In this document: positions 1 to 11,611 of the stretch, piece after piece
Numbering within the stretch: position 1 is the first letter of the stretch
How the letters are laid out: each line of letters starts with the position of its first letter
The notes under the pieces: model-generated
What the model was told of the DNA's origin: nothing
What the model saw: only the letters and a program-made list of their open reading frames with translations
Database searches by the model: none
Made by a program: the position numbers and the translations under genes
Assembly (NCBI GenBank): GCA_023055355.1
Contig: JALJCS010000004.1
Coordinates: 21,643,744-21,707,743 of the forward strand
Reading direction: 5' to 3'
DNA: 64,000 bases
Source of the DNA: Agelaius tricolor
Lineage: Eukaryota; Chordata; Aves; Passeriformes; Icteridae

Positions 1-81
1 CATTTTTCCATTGCATGACAAACACCTACAGAACCAACAGACAATTCAAAATATCTTTGTTGAAACCTCCTGAAATGAGAG

Positions 82-365
82 GAGGGTCAAGCACTGATCT
101 CTCCTCTTTGGTGACCAGTTATAGGACCTGAGGGAATGGCCTGAAGCTGTGTCAGGGGAGGGTTAGGTTGAGTATTAGAAAGAAGTTCTTCCCCCACAGT
201 GTGTTTGGGCACAGAACAGGATCCCCAGTGAAATGGTCACATCACCAGCCTGATGGAGTTCATTTGGACAATGAAGAAGCATTTGGATAATGCTCTCAGA
301 CTCTTGGAGATTATGCTCTGTGCAGGGCCAGGAGTTGGCCCTCGATGATTCTTGGTTTATCCTAA
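82..365 (+). mobile_element. CR1 LINE, 3'-terminal fragment
   Basis: This matches the recalled 3' end of avian CR1 retrotransposons. It reads from a 'ctgatctct' block through 'gggaatggcctgaagctgtg', 'caggggagg', 'gttcttc', 'gggcacagaacagg' and 'cagggccaggagttgg' to 'gatgattctt'. The final ATTCTRTG octamers are missing or eroded. It is non-coding, and the ORF on the opposite strand here is a shadow. Extreme 5' truncation is normal for CR1. The subfamily is uncertain. Confidence 0.85.
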
Positions 366-1212
366 ACACTAACAAGAAAATAAATCAAATATTTGAACTA
401 ATATAAAGTTAACCTAGTATTTGAGGTTAGCAATAGCTGAAAAAAAGTCAGGAGCCTTTCCCTCCCTTCCCTCTTCTGTCTGTAATGTGACTAAAGATAA
501 TAATAATCAGGTTTGTTTATGTTAAAAACTTTACATGCTTTTAAAGTAGAAAAACATTTCAAGATAAATTGTATTTCACAACTCTCTGTCCAAGGCAGAG
601 AAGAAAGAAATACTGATATTAAAAAAGGAATATATTCAGATATACCTAACACTATCTCACAAAGAACCAAAGGTCTATGTATTTAGGTTATGGCAAGAAC
701 CTTTCAAATTTGTCCTAGTATGCTTGCTTTTTATTTTTTCCCTTTTTTCTATTTTCAAAACTAATTACTTTAGAAATAAATGCTCTTAATTCATCCTTTT
801 TTCTTGCTATTGAAAATAGAAGAACTTACACAGCAGATACCATCTCTGGGTACATTCAATCATTGTTATTTCTTCATTACTACAACTTTTCCTCATAATA
901 CTAATTTCAGGTCTACCATGCTGCTACAAAGACAAGAACCTGCTCTATTTTTAGCAGAATCAATGTTAAGCAGATGCTTTGAAAATGTAAAAATATTGAA
1001 TAGGGAAATGAAGGACTCAATCATTTCAGTTATTTAGGTGTATGTACCAGAGGCATGAGGACTTGCTACAAAAAACCAAAAGTTATCCTGATAAAAAGGG
1101 AGAACATCTGGATGTGGCACTTGGCTGGAGTTGGGAAAGTCTTCTCTCTAGTTTGTTTCTCATGAAAATTTTAACACATCTAAAGTTACTTTGGAGAAAG
1201 CGTGTGTTGTCA
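366..1212. other. AT-rich unique DNA, nothing recognised
   Basis: I see no coding, RNA or repeat signal. The 85-codon ORF at 780-1037 has no recognisable motif and sits in AT-rich sequence. Confidence 0.5.
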
Positions 1213-1234
1213 TGTGTGTGTGTGTGTGTGTGTG
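1213..1234. repeat. (TG)11 microsatellite
   Basis: Eleven uninterrupted TG dinucleotides, followed by a short TATACATATA tract. It is a plain microsatellite and likely polymorphic. Confidence 0.95.
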
Positions 1235-1870
1235 TATACATATACTGCAGAGAGAGAGTCCCATGACAAAATTCTGTGATTCTGTGAAAAGGAGTTTTAT
1301 CTGATTTCTGCTTTATTTCTCCCCCAGCACAAATCATTCGGAGGAGATCTTTCCGAGAGGAAACTACAGTCTGAATTCCTGGAAAGTGTGTTGCCAAATA
1401 CTGGGTCAACCTGCTTTTCATTGCACTTAGGTTAAGTTTTAATCTTTTTGACAGGATTGATCATAAATAAGAACTGTGTTCCTTGGAAGAAAGGAAATAA
1501 AAAAATTGCTTTATTACAATGAGTGTGAATTTTCCCCATGCAATCTTTATTTTTCATCTCTTACCAGCCCAATTCCTCTACTTGGTTGGAATTATTTAAC
1601 AATTCAACTGGCATAAATGGAAGACATCTCTTGCTGCAGAACTCTTCTCCCACTACAAAACAGAATAGAAGAACATTTTTAAGCCTGATTCTCCTGCTTT
1701 TATTTCTACCAGATTTGCCAGATTAAATTGCTATAGGCATGAAGAAAATCAGATTCAGAAGATTTGGCTGCCATTTACAGATAGCTATGAACTAGAAATA
1801 ATATTCAGAGTTACCATCAATTTCTAATACTATTTCTGCCCTTTTTGATGGCAAAGTCTTTACTGCATGA

Positions 1871-1932
1871 AGAGAAATGACTTTTCTGCAAAAGAAAATG
1901 CAGAGAAATTACTTTTCTGCAGAGAGATCTGC
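1871..1932. repeat. 31-bp tandem duplication, two diverged copies
   Basis: Units 1871-1901 and 1902-1932 share 'agagaaat', 'acttttctgca' and a terminal 'tgc', with several substitutions in the second half. This is a small old local duplication. Confidence 0.75.
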
Positions 1933-1960
1933 ATTTTGTGCAGAGATAATTATATACATC

Positions 1961-1995
1961 CACATATATATATATACACATATATATATATATAT
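1961..1995. repeat. (TA)n-rich microsatellite
   Basis: Alternating CA/TA and TA dinucleotides over 35 bp, interrupted by one ACACA. Confidence 0.9.
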
Positions 1996-3775
1996 CCTAC
2001 CAATACTTAGGTAGCTATAGCTGCACATGAACTGAGCTGCAAACCTGTTCTACCTCATCAGCTTGGCCACTGAAGCACCCAAACTGGGAGCTAGCAACTC
2101 TGCCACAGTCCTCCTTCTGCCCACGGGAGAGTGCAGGAAGTTGGTCACTCTTTACAGTCAACTCATATGAATGAAAATGTCCAGCCTCCAAGCTTCCTAT
2201 ATTAATTCTTCTAAATCTATGTTTTTAACCATTGTGAAAATTGATTATGGAGTCACCAACAAGGAACTTTTATACACATTTGACCTCTGTCAAATGCAGG
2301 AAAAATCAGGTCCATACCATGACTATTCCCTGTCAAGCGAGCTTAATGTAGGACACCTCCACACAATCCCTTTGAAGAAGAAAGTGTGTTATGATTTTAA
2401 GCTTCAGAACTTTTGAAAACTGGTAAGCTCTGTGCAGAGGTAGGGAGAGGGAGTGATTACTAGCCTATGATATTGTTAATGCTAAAGGCTTGGGAATAAA
2501 GGTCAGAACTAAATTACAGGAACATTGGAAAATTCTGACACATTCTGCAAATAAAAATTGTGCAGATGGTCTAGTCAGGAAAAGCAATTACTAATTTTTC
2601 GAGCTTCCATTAATTACTGCAGAATCTTTTCCAGGAAATCCGAGTTCATTAACTTAGACAGCTGCCAGTACAGTTATTTCCAGGGGGTATTTATTTGAAC
2701 TTGCTGTGAAAGAGCTAGTTTCCTGTAAAGCTCAGTTTATTAACTTAGTACCCAGAAAAGTTATAAATGTCAGCATTGCTTCTACTTGTGATTTTTTATC
2801 TCTGGTTTTATATTGTTAGGTGTTTTTCTTTGGCCTCATCTACCTAGGTATGTAATCCTTAATTTTCAGTGGTTTTAAAGGATGTTGATAATGCTGATTA
2901 GGACAGATAATATGCTCATATATTTAATGTGAATCCATCCTAAAGAAAATGCATGGATTTCATCCATGAGTTTTATCCAGCATGCTGGTTAGAGCAGGGT
3001 TTGGATTTCAAGTAAGTTTAGAGTCTGAAGCCAAGTAACATATTATTTCAAGGAAAATTAATCAGAATCATTAGTTCTTGCTGTCAAAAAGAGCACACCC
3101 CATGTGCTCTGTTTACAAATCATCACAGGCACTCTCCTTCTTTGCTACTCCCTACCATGCTCTATTTAATATCAGCCTTTTGAAATGGTTGCTTTTTTCA
3201 TTTCACAATTGTATACTGGGTAAAAGGGCTGCTTGGGCTAGTAAAGACATTCATGTATAAACTGCTAAAAAAGCTTTTCATAGAGCTGAAACCTTCCTCC
3301 CACAAAAGAGATGTGGTGTTTTTCTTTTCCTTTTTAAGACTCCTCTATGGATGGATTAGATGGAAGGCAATTTTTGCAGAATATATATGATAGTTCTCTA
3401 CACCTGCTCAAAGAGATTGCCCACCTGGTTTGACGATGGCTTGATCTAAAGACAATATATATGGGACATTACATCTTAAGTGTAGCAAAAACAGCAGTGA
3501 AAGCAGGAGGGGATTGCTACCAAGTACCATCGTGTGTTCTGGTGACTATTTTCTCTCTGCCCATGTGATGGTGCTAGGACTCCAGTGTAGAACTCATTGT
3601 GTTTCTCTCAACAAAAAAGTGGAATAGTGCATTTCACCAGCTTGGAGTTACCCTGGCAGCTTGGACCCTGAACTATCAGTGCCCAGGAACACATTTCTGA
3701 CAATACCAGCAGCAACAAATCTGCATCACAGACCTCAAAAGAAACATTTGATTTAATCAAATGCTTGCTAGCACA

Positions 3776-4977
3776 TGTGATGGGTTGACCTTGTGGTGAG
3801 ATGGATGCCAGGTGCCACTAAAGTTGCTCTACTCTTCTGCTGTACAGGTGAGAGAAGATCCAATGAAAGGTTTATGGTTTGAGATAAGGACAGGGAGAGA
3901 TCACTCACCAAATACCATCATAGGCAAAACTGACTCCTCTTGGGGAAGATTAATTTAATTTATTGATCAGTTCAGAGTAGGATACAGAGAAACAAAACCA
4001 AATCTTAAAAAACACTCTCCCTGACCTCCCTCTGTGCCTTGTGATCAGTTTTACTCGTGATTTTCTCAGCCTCCATCCCCACCACCCAGCAGCCCACAGC
4101 AATGAAGAATTGGGATTGTGGTGAGTTCATCACATGTCTCTACCCCTTCTTCTTCCTCAGGAAGAGGAATCTTCACAGTCCTCCCCTGTTCCACTGTGGC
4201 ATCTCTACTATAGCAGACAGTCCTCCAGACAAACTTCTCCAATGTGAGTCCTTTGAGTCCTTCCATGGGCTGCAGTTTTTCATTGACTGCTCCAGCATGT
4301 GGCCCTTCCATGGGGTTCAGCCCTTCAGGAACAGGCTGTTTTACTGTTAGTCCCCAACAGGATCATAAGTCCTGCCAGCAAACCTACTCCAGTGTGGGCT
4401 CCTCTCTCCACAGGCCTACCAGGACCCGGCTCTAGCATCAACTCCTCATTCCATGGGGCCATGGATCTTGCCAGGAGCCCTCAAATATGGGCTTTCCACA
4501 GGATCACAGCTTCCTTTGAGCATCCACTTCGTCTTGGGTGGGTCTTTTCTGCATGCTGCAGGTGGATCTCTGCATCCCCATGGACATCCCTGGGCTGCAG
4601 GGGCACAGCTGCCTCACCCTGGACTGCACCATGGGCTGCAGGGGAATCTCAGCTCTCTATCTGGACCAGCTCCTGGCCCTTCTTCTCCACTGACCTGGGA
4701 GATTTTTCCTCTCATTTTCTCATTCTTCTCTTTTGCCTGGAAGAAGAATCTCATCTCTTTGAGATTCTTTCCCATCTCTTAGATAGTTATCACAGAGGCA
4801 CTACCACTGTCATTGATGGGCTTGGCTTTGGCCAGTGGCAAGTCCATCTTTGAGCCTGCTGGCATTGGCTCCATTGGACAGGAAGGAAGCTTCCAGTAAT
4901 TTCTCAAAGAAGCCACCCTGTAGCATACTTCCCTCTCCCCCTCCACTACCCAAACCTGGCCTCATAAACCCAGCACA
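3776..4977 (-). mobile_element. Solo LTR, avian ERVL-like
   Basis: The + strand begins TGTGATGGGTTGACC and ends AACCCAGCACA. The ends are therefore imperfect inverted repeats (TGTGMTGGGTT), as expected of a retroviral LTR. Inside are 'gagataaggacagggagaga', 'ttggggaagattaattt', 'ggtggatctctgcatcccc' and 'ggcattggctc', all recalled from long passerine ERVL-type LTRs. TTTATT at about 3958 and the reverse complement of a TTATCTCAA motif suggest transcription would run on the minus strand. No gag, pol or env lies next to it, so it is probably a solo LTR. If the right end is placed at 4972 instead, GCACA flanks both sides as a 5-bp duplication. The ORFs of 60-184 codons inside it are not genes. 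Confidence 0.8.
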
Positions 4978-5595
4978 CACTCTACACCTATAGGCTCAAA
5001 GATGGAAATGAATATTTTGTCAATTCATAAATAATGAAGTCTATGTGGAGGTAGCTCTGTTTCAAAGGTCTTGCAAAAAAAGGAGTTTAACTTCCTTTAA
5101 AATTATCAGAATAGGATGGAACTAATGAAGGTGACAAGTGAATGAAGCATTAGTGGCATGACTCAATTTCTCACCTTCACAAGCTACCCACTGGATGTCA
5201 GTACATACCTAATAGCTTTGTGCTATAGCTTTCACAGGGTGTTAGTCACTAAAAGTCACTGGTAATAATTCCAGGAAAACTTTTACGCAGTTTTGTGTTC
5301 AACAATTCCAGGAAATCTACTGTATAGCCTTTATCATGCTCAGAACATGTACCATCAACAAAAATTACCCTTAAAGTAAGACTGAGTTCTCTCACGACCC
5401 AATTTAGAAAAGTACTGAAATATGTAAATTAGGGATGTCTGGCAGGTAACATGAATACTTCTATTTTAATTGGCTAAGATAAGGGGCAGATGGAAAAAAC
5501 AAGGACATTTTAGAAACAAACTTTTTCCAATTCTACATATCACAGCAGCCATTGCAAACTATATACCTTTTTGAACAAGTGAGTAGTTGACTATA
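4978..5595. other. Unique DNA between two LTRs
   Basis: AT-rich, with no recognised feature. Confidence 0.5.
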
Positions 5596-6712
5596 TGTTG
5601 TGATTTAACTGGCAGGCAGCTAAACACCACCCAGTCACCTGTTCATTCCCTGTTGCTACCTGGGACAGGGAAGAGAATTCAAAGCAAAAAAAAGGTAAAA
5701 TTTGTGGGTTGAAGTAAAGGCAGCTTTAGGAACTAATAATAATAATAAATAGTAACACAGAAGAAGTAACACATAAGGCAATTGTTTTCTATCCACTGAC
5801 TACTGGCTACTCAGTCCCTAGTCTGCAGCCCTCAGCCAGCCTTCCCCCCAGTTTGTAAACTGAGCATGACACCATATGACATGGAATAACCTTTCAAACA
5901 GCTGGAGTCAGCTGTTCTGGCTCTGTGTGTGGCTCATGGTTTAGGAATGGTACTCCCCAATGTAGTGCTCTCACTGAGACCCTCCAAAACACACCACAAA
6001 TTGCTTGCTTCCCCTCCTGCTCCCCCTTCCCCCTGTGAGTGGCTGAAGAGAATTGGAGGCACAAAAGGTGAAGATCACAGTTGAGATAAGAGCAACTTAC
6101 TGGAAACAGCAATGAGATAAGAAAACAAACAGTAACAGCAGCAATATGAAGAGCAAAAATGTACAAAAGGAGGGAGTGATTCCTGTGCAAAAATGCCATT
6201 ACTACAGAGCTCAACCTGCCTGCAGGTACACTACCCCAACTGCTCCGTCATTGTCAGAAGCAGAACCACCCAACTTTTCCCTCTGTGTGGAAATCAGCAT
6301 TACCCTACTGCTCCTCACTTACTCCCACACTTACTCAACACCTCAGCAGAGACTCCCTTCCTCTGTCCCTCAGCAGTGATGTGAGGTGGTATAAAATAAT
6401 GAGGTGGTACAGAATAAGTTGGTATAGAGTAACCACCAGGTCCTGGACACACCCTCTCCTGGCTACAGCAAAAATGAACCGTCTCCTGTCTGGAACCAGG
6501 ACTGTTTTCTTCGAAATTCTTTTGCTTCCTCCCAGCCTCTTCACTGTTGGGGTGATATAAGAAGCTAAAGTCCTTGAATTAGGGTAAGCACTTCTTAAAA
6601 ACAACTAAAACATCAGTGTGTTATCGATATAATTTTCATCCTAAATCCAAAATACAGCACTTCATCACCTGCTGGGAAGAGAAATAACCCTATCCTAGCC
6701 AAAACAAGGACA
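5596..6712 (-). mobile_element. LTR interrupted by a second LTR
   Basis: Starts TGTTGTGATTTAAC at 5596 with 'ggcagctaaacaccac', includes 'gagcatgacaccatatgac' near 5863, and breaks off near 5925. It resumes near 6523 with 'cctcccagcc' and 'agtccttgaattagggtaag', and ends 'ccaaaacaaggaca' at 6712. This is the reverse complement of the LTR type seen in sense at 12869 and 19145 (sense start TGT..TGGTTTCAGCTGGGATAGAGTTAA). The outer LTR is about 520 bp without the insert. I found no clear target duplication. It is non-coding; the ORFs of up to 106 codons are shadows. Confidence 0.75.
5926..6522 (-). mobile_element. Second LTR nested inside the previous one
   Basis: A different LTR type occupies the middle of the host LTR. 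It contains 'gctctcactgagaccctcca', 'attggaggcacaaaagg', 'gagataagagcaacttactg', 'tacaaaaggagggagtgatt', 'cagaagcagaaccacc' and 'gaggtggtataaaataa'. The host LTR reads continuously across it, so it inserted later. Its ends are approximate, because the left junction lies in a TGTGTG run. The 'gagataag' block in this orientation suggests minus-strand sense. Confidence 0.65.
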
Positions 6713-7479
6713 CGGTCAAAGAGGCATGTTATACACAGCAAGTTATGAAGCCAAATCAGTGTTCTCCAAAATGAGTACCACCTGTTTCTTACAAAAGTCA
6801 TGAATAGAATGAGGCAAGATGCCAAGGATAGAGAATATTAATCCCTATTCTTCTACAGACTGAAACTTTTTGTTATGCGGCAGTCAGTCTACTTCTCTCT
6901 GTACAGTGCCATAAATTCATTGTGCTAGAAGTTGAGTCTGTAGATTACTGACAGACTTCCAAATTTCGACTACAAACAGCTTTCATTAAATGCTTAGCAT
7001 TGCCATAGAGTTGTGAAGGTGTCTGTGAACCTCAGCCCCACCAGCTGTTGTAGGAGACAAATGTGTGTTGAGGGCATTGGTGCAGGGCAAGGGAAGCTCC
7101 CTGTCCTTGTGAGGTACATGGCATGGGGACCCAGCCCTCTTTGCAGTCACCAGCACAGCTGGATTTGCCCTGGGAGCAGCTGGTGTGTGACAATTGTGGC
7201 CACAGTTCATCCATGTGAGATCATCTCAATTCTGCAAGCAGACCCACAAAATATTTAGGTCTCCTGCAACCCTAGGCTGCTTTCAGGTATCAACATAAAA
7301 ACAAGCATCAGGTCACAAAACTTTTATATATGAGAGGCAGAATCAAATTCTCTTCTCATTTGTGTCGGTCTAAACTTGGTGGATCTTCACTGAAGCTGGA
7401 GTTATCATACTTATGACAACATAAATCAGACAGGAATTGTTTCCCCAATGAAAGTACTTCATAAAATATTGTGTGTTGT

Positions 7480-7499
7480 ATGTGTACAGCTGTACACAT
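7480..7499. repeat. 20-bp perfect palindrome
   Basis: ATGTGTACAGCTGTACACAT reads identically on both strands with no spacer. Confidence 0.9.
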
Positions 7500-9275
7500 G
7501 TTTCTGTTTTGCTTTGTGTAGTTATACATCTGAAGCATGAGAATATAAAACTAGAAAATTTAGCTGGTGAAAACCAGTTCACTCTATGGGTCTTAATGGT
7601 TTTCTAGACGGGGGGAAAATCAAAGCATTTTCTTGTTGCTATGGTATTCTGCAGCATAGGGATTCACTGTAGCAACCAGTGCATTACATCATAAGACATT
7701 GATCAGAATCTATATGTTGCCATGGTTGCCACAGTGAATATTTAATTTTTTCTATATTGATTGATGCCTTTGATGTCATGTGGCTAGAAATATGAGGGAG
7801 ATGGGAGCACCCTACATGACAATGTCTGCTTGTTCCCTGACAGCAAACATAGATGGCAGCTAAGGATCGCATTTGTCTAGATGAAATGAGCAAATTTTGA
7901 AATTCTATATGCAAAATCTTTCTTGTTACCAGAATTAAACATAGGTAAGAAATATCAAATTTGGGGTTTCTTGTTTACTTGTTTTCCACTTGCTAGGGAA
8001 GTGTTCCTACCTCAACACCAATTGCATTACAATGTTTGGAATCTCCATGTTAGGGAGAATAGCCCTATACCTAATAAAATAAAGCTGAATTTGTGTCCAC
8101 TTGTGAGTTTTGTACCCCAGGTTCACTTGGGAAAGTTTCTCATCTCTGTTCCTGGCTGTAAAATGAAGCAGTTGCCTGGATGTATTGCTGTAAGTCGTGT
8201 TAAAACAAAAGTTGTTATCAGAAATGAGAGAGTGGAATTTTGCAGGTGTGGGATTATACGCCCAGGAAATCCATGTGCCTGATTCTGTTCTGGAAAACAA
8301 GGAGAAACTATACATTACGTGCTTAGTTTCTGTCTTTTATACATGGATTGAAACAGATAATTTCACCAGCAGGGTACTTTGCCTGAGCTAACAGCTGTGG
8401 TTTCTGGTTCAGAAACAAGACCATGGATAGGTTCATACCAATGTTATTTCCTGTCTCTGAAGAAAAACTCTCACACTGCTGCAGCATCTTAGCTCAAGCA
8501 ACATCAGGGACACAAATTTGGTGTCCATACCCAACAATTAGTTACATCACACAATCTCACCTGTCTTCCACATTGTTCATAGCCCTAAATAATTCAAGTT
8601 TCATTAACTGCTGACAGAAATTGTCTTACAAAACTGTCATTTGACTCTACCTAGCTATGTGGCCATATTACAATAATTATTACATAAGAAAAGTCTCTGA
8701 AGTATCTTGAGTCTTCATTTGGAATACTTTTTTTGTTAAAGGTACTTCCCCAAAGAGCCACTAAAAAAAGATTTTCTCTATTTTCAGTCCAGGAATACCA
8801 CATGGAAGACATTCATCCTCCATAGTTTTTTGAACAATCATGCTCAGGCATTTCAGAAAAGGAACTGATCCTTGCAGCTATGTGCTATTTTTGCAGACTG
8901 CTCAGCTGAAGTCAGCTAAGGTACCCTCTGTACTATACAAATTTTCCATTCATAAGTGATTATGGAATCTGGATTCACCTGAAACCAGATGTAGGAAAAA
9001 TAAGAGATCTTCCCATAACAATCACTTTAGCCCCTGTGCTACTTAACTGCCGTAACAGAACCACAGCAGAGCCCAGACTGAGATTTCCTTTCCCAGGTAG
9101 CTGTTGAATTCCCAAGCATCTTGCTTCCCTCCCTTCATCGTTTTTTTCTCTGATCATTCTATGACTTTACAGAAGCACTCTTTCCCATCTTGCTTTCTGT
9201 ACCTCTTAATTTTGATCACCTTTGTTTTGATTTCACACACCACCACGGGAATGTTTGAATTTTTCCTTTGTTGGG

Positions 9276-9289
9276 TCACTAGATGGCAG
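9276..9289 (+). promoter_or_regulatory. CTCF-like motif
   Basis: TCACTAGATGGCAG matches 13 of 14 positions of the vertebrate CTCF core CCACTAGRKGGCAG. The only departure is the first base. It lies outside every repeat I recognise. A single motif match does not establish binding. Confidence 0.35.
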
Positions 9290-11223
9290 AAGAGACCCAG
9301 TAAAAACCCTTCCCCAGAAAATAGGTGGGGATACATGTAGCCTTTTTACTTATTGTGTGGTCCCCTTGGGGTTTTTGTTAATCAAAATGTAATGTTGAAT
9401 ACTTTTTTACCCTGTTTACAGGATTTTTTTCTTTTCATATAAAAATGTGATATGCTTTGCCTAAGGTGGTTTGCTTTTAAGGGGCCACTTTGGGCACCGT
9501 ACAGCTCCACTTCCTGGAGTGCCACACAGGTATTCCTGAAGATCATCTTTTCCTAAAATGATGTGTGCTGATTGCCCTACATTTCTTATTATCATTATAG
9601 GTTCTGGTGAAGGGTGTTTAGTGCCTGTCTGTAGTAACCTTAGAGAAAGTAGTAGAATGAATTATGGAATACATAAAATTTAAATGCTGAAAGAACTCGC
9701 AGAAGATGGAGGTGTGAAGAGGGTGGTTGTGTATCCTGCTACAAAATCCTAATTCTCTTTACCTGCAGGTAATACAGGGCTAAAAGTTTCTAAAAATTTT
9801 GCATGGCCTAGGATAGCAACAGCAATAATTTTTCCAAAGTCTATTTTATTGTAATCCCCACCACCAGTGCACCTCTTAGCTTGTCCTCCGTCTTCTGGAT
9901 TGCTGGACACAATAAGGCTTTTTGCAAGCTGATATTGATGCCTAAAGATTTTAGCGCTTTGTGTACATTTGTAGTTTTATAGATTTTAATGTGTAGCTGT
10001 ATAGTTTCTAACTCTTTGTCACTTTAACATAGTAACTGCACTTTCCAAGATAATATGGAATTCTTCTTGGAATTCTGCTTAGTCTTGCTTTTTAGACTAG
10101 CAAGGACACTTTGTTTTCCACTAGAACTTAAAAGACAAAACAAGAAAGCCCCTGCAACAACTCTATTGGGGCAGAATGCAGGGGAAATTACCTAGTCAAG
10201 TGTTCTTCTAATTGGACAATATTTGATAGGTATACAAATCAACTAGCCCAAAAAAAATTGCAGAAGGACTATGTGTGCATATTGTGCACCTCGAAAGCCT
10301 TTCAATTAAGGATTTGCTTATATATAATCATTTTAATGCTGTTTGGGAAAGATATATGTTTTATTCCAGGCAATGATAAAGTTTTCCATAGTTGCCTTGT
10401 AGAGGTAAGGGGGAGCAGGAGCAATCATCTCACTGTGGCAGAGAAGGTTCAGACAAACATGCTGGTAATGACAAAACCTTGAGTAGAAGTCCTAGAAAAT
10501 GATACCCTTGGAAAGGAGAGGGAAACTCATTGTGGAGAAAACAATGACAAGACATCCTTATGAGAGATACTCATTTACTCAAGTAAATGGTTTGTTTCTA
10601 GAGTATTGATTGTTGCAGTGTCTGGCAAACTCTTTGTTTACAAGGAAGAGGGAAGAACAATGAGCCTTCCTTGCCTTCCAGAGGTACTAGAGCCACTATT
10701 CAAGAGCTTAAATACTTACTTCTAAATACAGCAAAGTAATCCACTTTTCAGAGCAGTAACCTGTTCACAGCGCATTGCAAGAGCTTCAACAGAATTTAAA
10801 AGGCTCCTTAAAAGAGATTGGATGGGTATTCTCAATACCTAAATAAGAATGTCTCACCATTACTTTCACTCCAACTGTGAAAGGTTTCATCTAACAACAT
10901 GAGACAGCAGCTACTGACTTTGGGCTGTTCTTCATCTGTCAGATCTATGACTGTTAATGGGAACTTCAGGAAAGGCATATAGAAGATAAGGGCACGTATT
11001 CCTCAGGAACCATCCAAAAAACACTCTCAATAAACTTGAAGGGCTCAAAGTCCTTCAACAACAATGTACTGTTAAGAGCCTAGATAGATTTGGCTTTCTT
11101 GCATTAGCTTTTCTTCATATTTCCTTATGTCATTCTATAAAGCCTGGTGTGTATGTTTGTCAACAGAATGAACTGAAGCCTTTGGGGGAAGTACAGGATG
11201 GGTGGTGGATTTGCTCTTACTAG

Positions 11224-11611
11224 TGATGCCTTAGGAGGCTGACCTGGAATGAAGACTAGACAGAGATAAAAGAATATAGTAGGTATTTATTAAAAGGCCT
11301 CAATAGATACACCATGGGCAGTACAAGAGCCTGCCCAGGACTACACCCAAGATGGACCCAACATGGTCACAAAATGGACAAGCAGTCATGGAGTCTCACA
11401 CTTTTATATAAACTTTATAATGTTTTGGTCCATTTACATATTGGGGTTAATTGTCCAATTACAGCTTCAGGTTATGAAGTCCCATCCTCATTTGATCTCT
11501 TCAATTCACTGTTTATGCTTTTTGAGCTTGAGGCTTGTCGCAGTTGTCCTTGGTCTCAACCTGGAAAAGGATTGTTTTGTCTGCCTACCCTGTGAAGAGA
11601 ACCTGCTAACA
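11224..11611 (-). mobile_element. Antisense retroviral LTR
   Basis: Contains 'agtaggtatttattaaaagg', 'aagatggacccaacatggtc', 'acaaaatgga', 'tttggtccatttacatattg', 'ggggttaattgtccaattac' and 'agagaacctgctaaca', which I recall from an avian LTR. Read on the minus strand it would start TGTTAGCAGGTTCTC, then show TATA-like TTATATAA at about 11403 and AATAAA at about 11286. That order, U3 then R, is correct for an LTR. The end at 11611 is better supported than the start. The two overlapping ORFs of 93 and 100 codons are shadows. Confidence 0.6.

Larger units (their letters stand above)
1235..3775. other. Unique DNA without recognised genes
   Basis: Mostly AT-rich. It contains the tandem duplication and TA repeat listed separately, and a slightly GC-richer block at about 2034-2160 that I cannot identify. 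No ORF here carries a known motif. Confidence 0.5.
6713..11223. other. 4.5 kb of unique DNA, no gene recognised
   Basis: Mostly AT-rich. A GC-richer patch at about 7010-7215 has overlapping ORFs on both strands with no recognisable product. A 119-codon ORF at 7923-8282 overlaps a 102-codon ORF on the other strand, so neither is persuasive. A palindrome and a CTCF-like motif are listed separately. Confidence 0.5.

Noticed and set aside
1271..1286. Two ATTCTGTG octamers resembling the CR1 tail
   Set aside because: Only 16 bp match and no CR1 body precedes them, so chance is likely.
3771..4977. GCACA as definite target duplication of the 3776 LTR
   Set aside because: GCACA at the right side overlaps the likely LTR terminus (AACCCAGCACA). 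The match may be coincidental, so I kept the longer LTR boundary and noted the alternative.
7923..8315. 119-codon + ORF and overlapping 102-codon minus ORF
   Set aside because: Both strands are open over the same bases, with no recognisable product on either.
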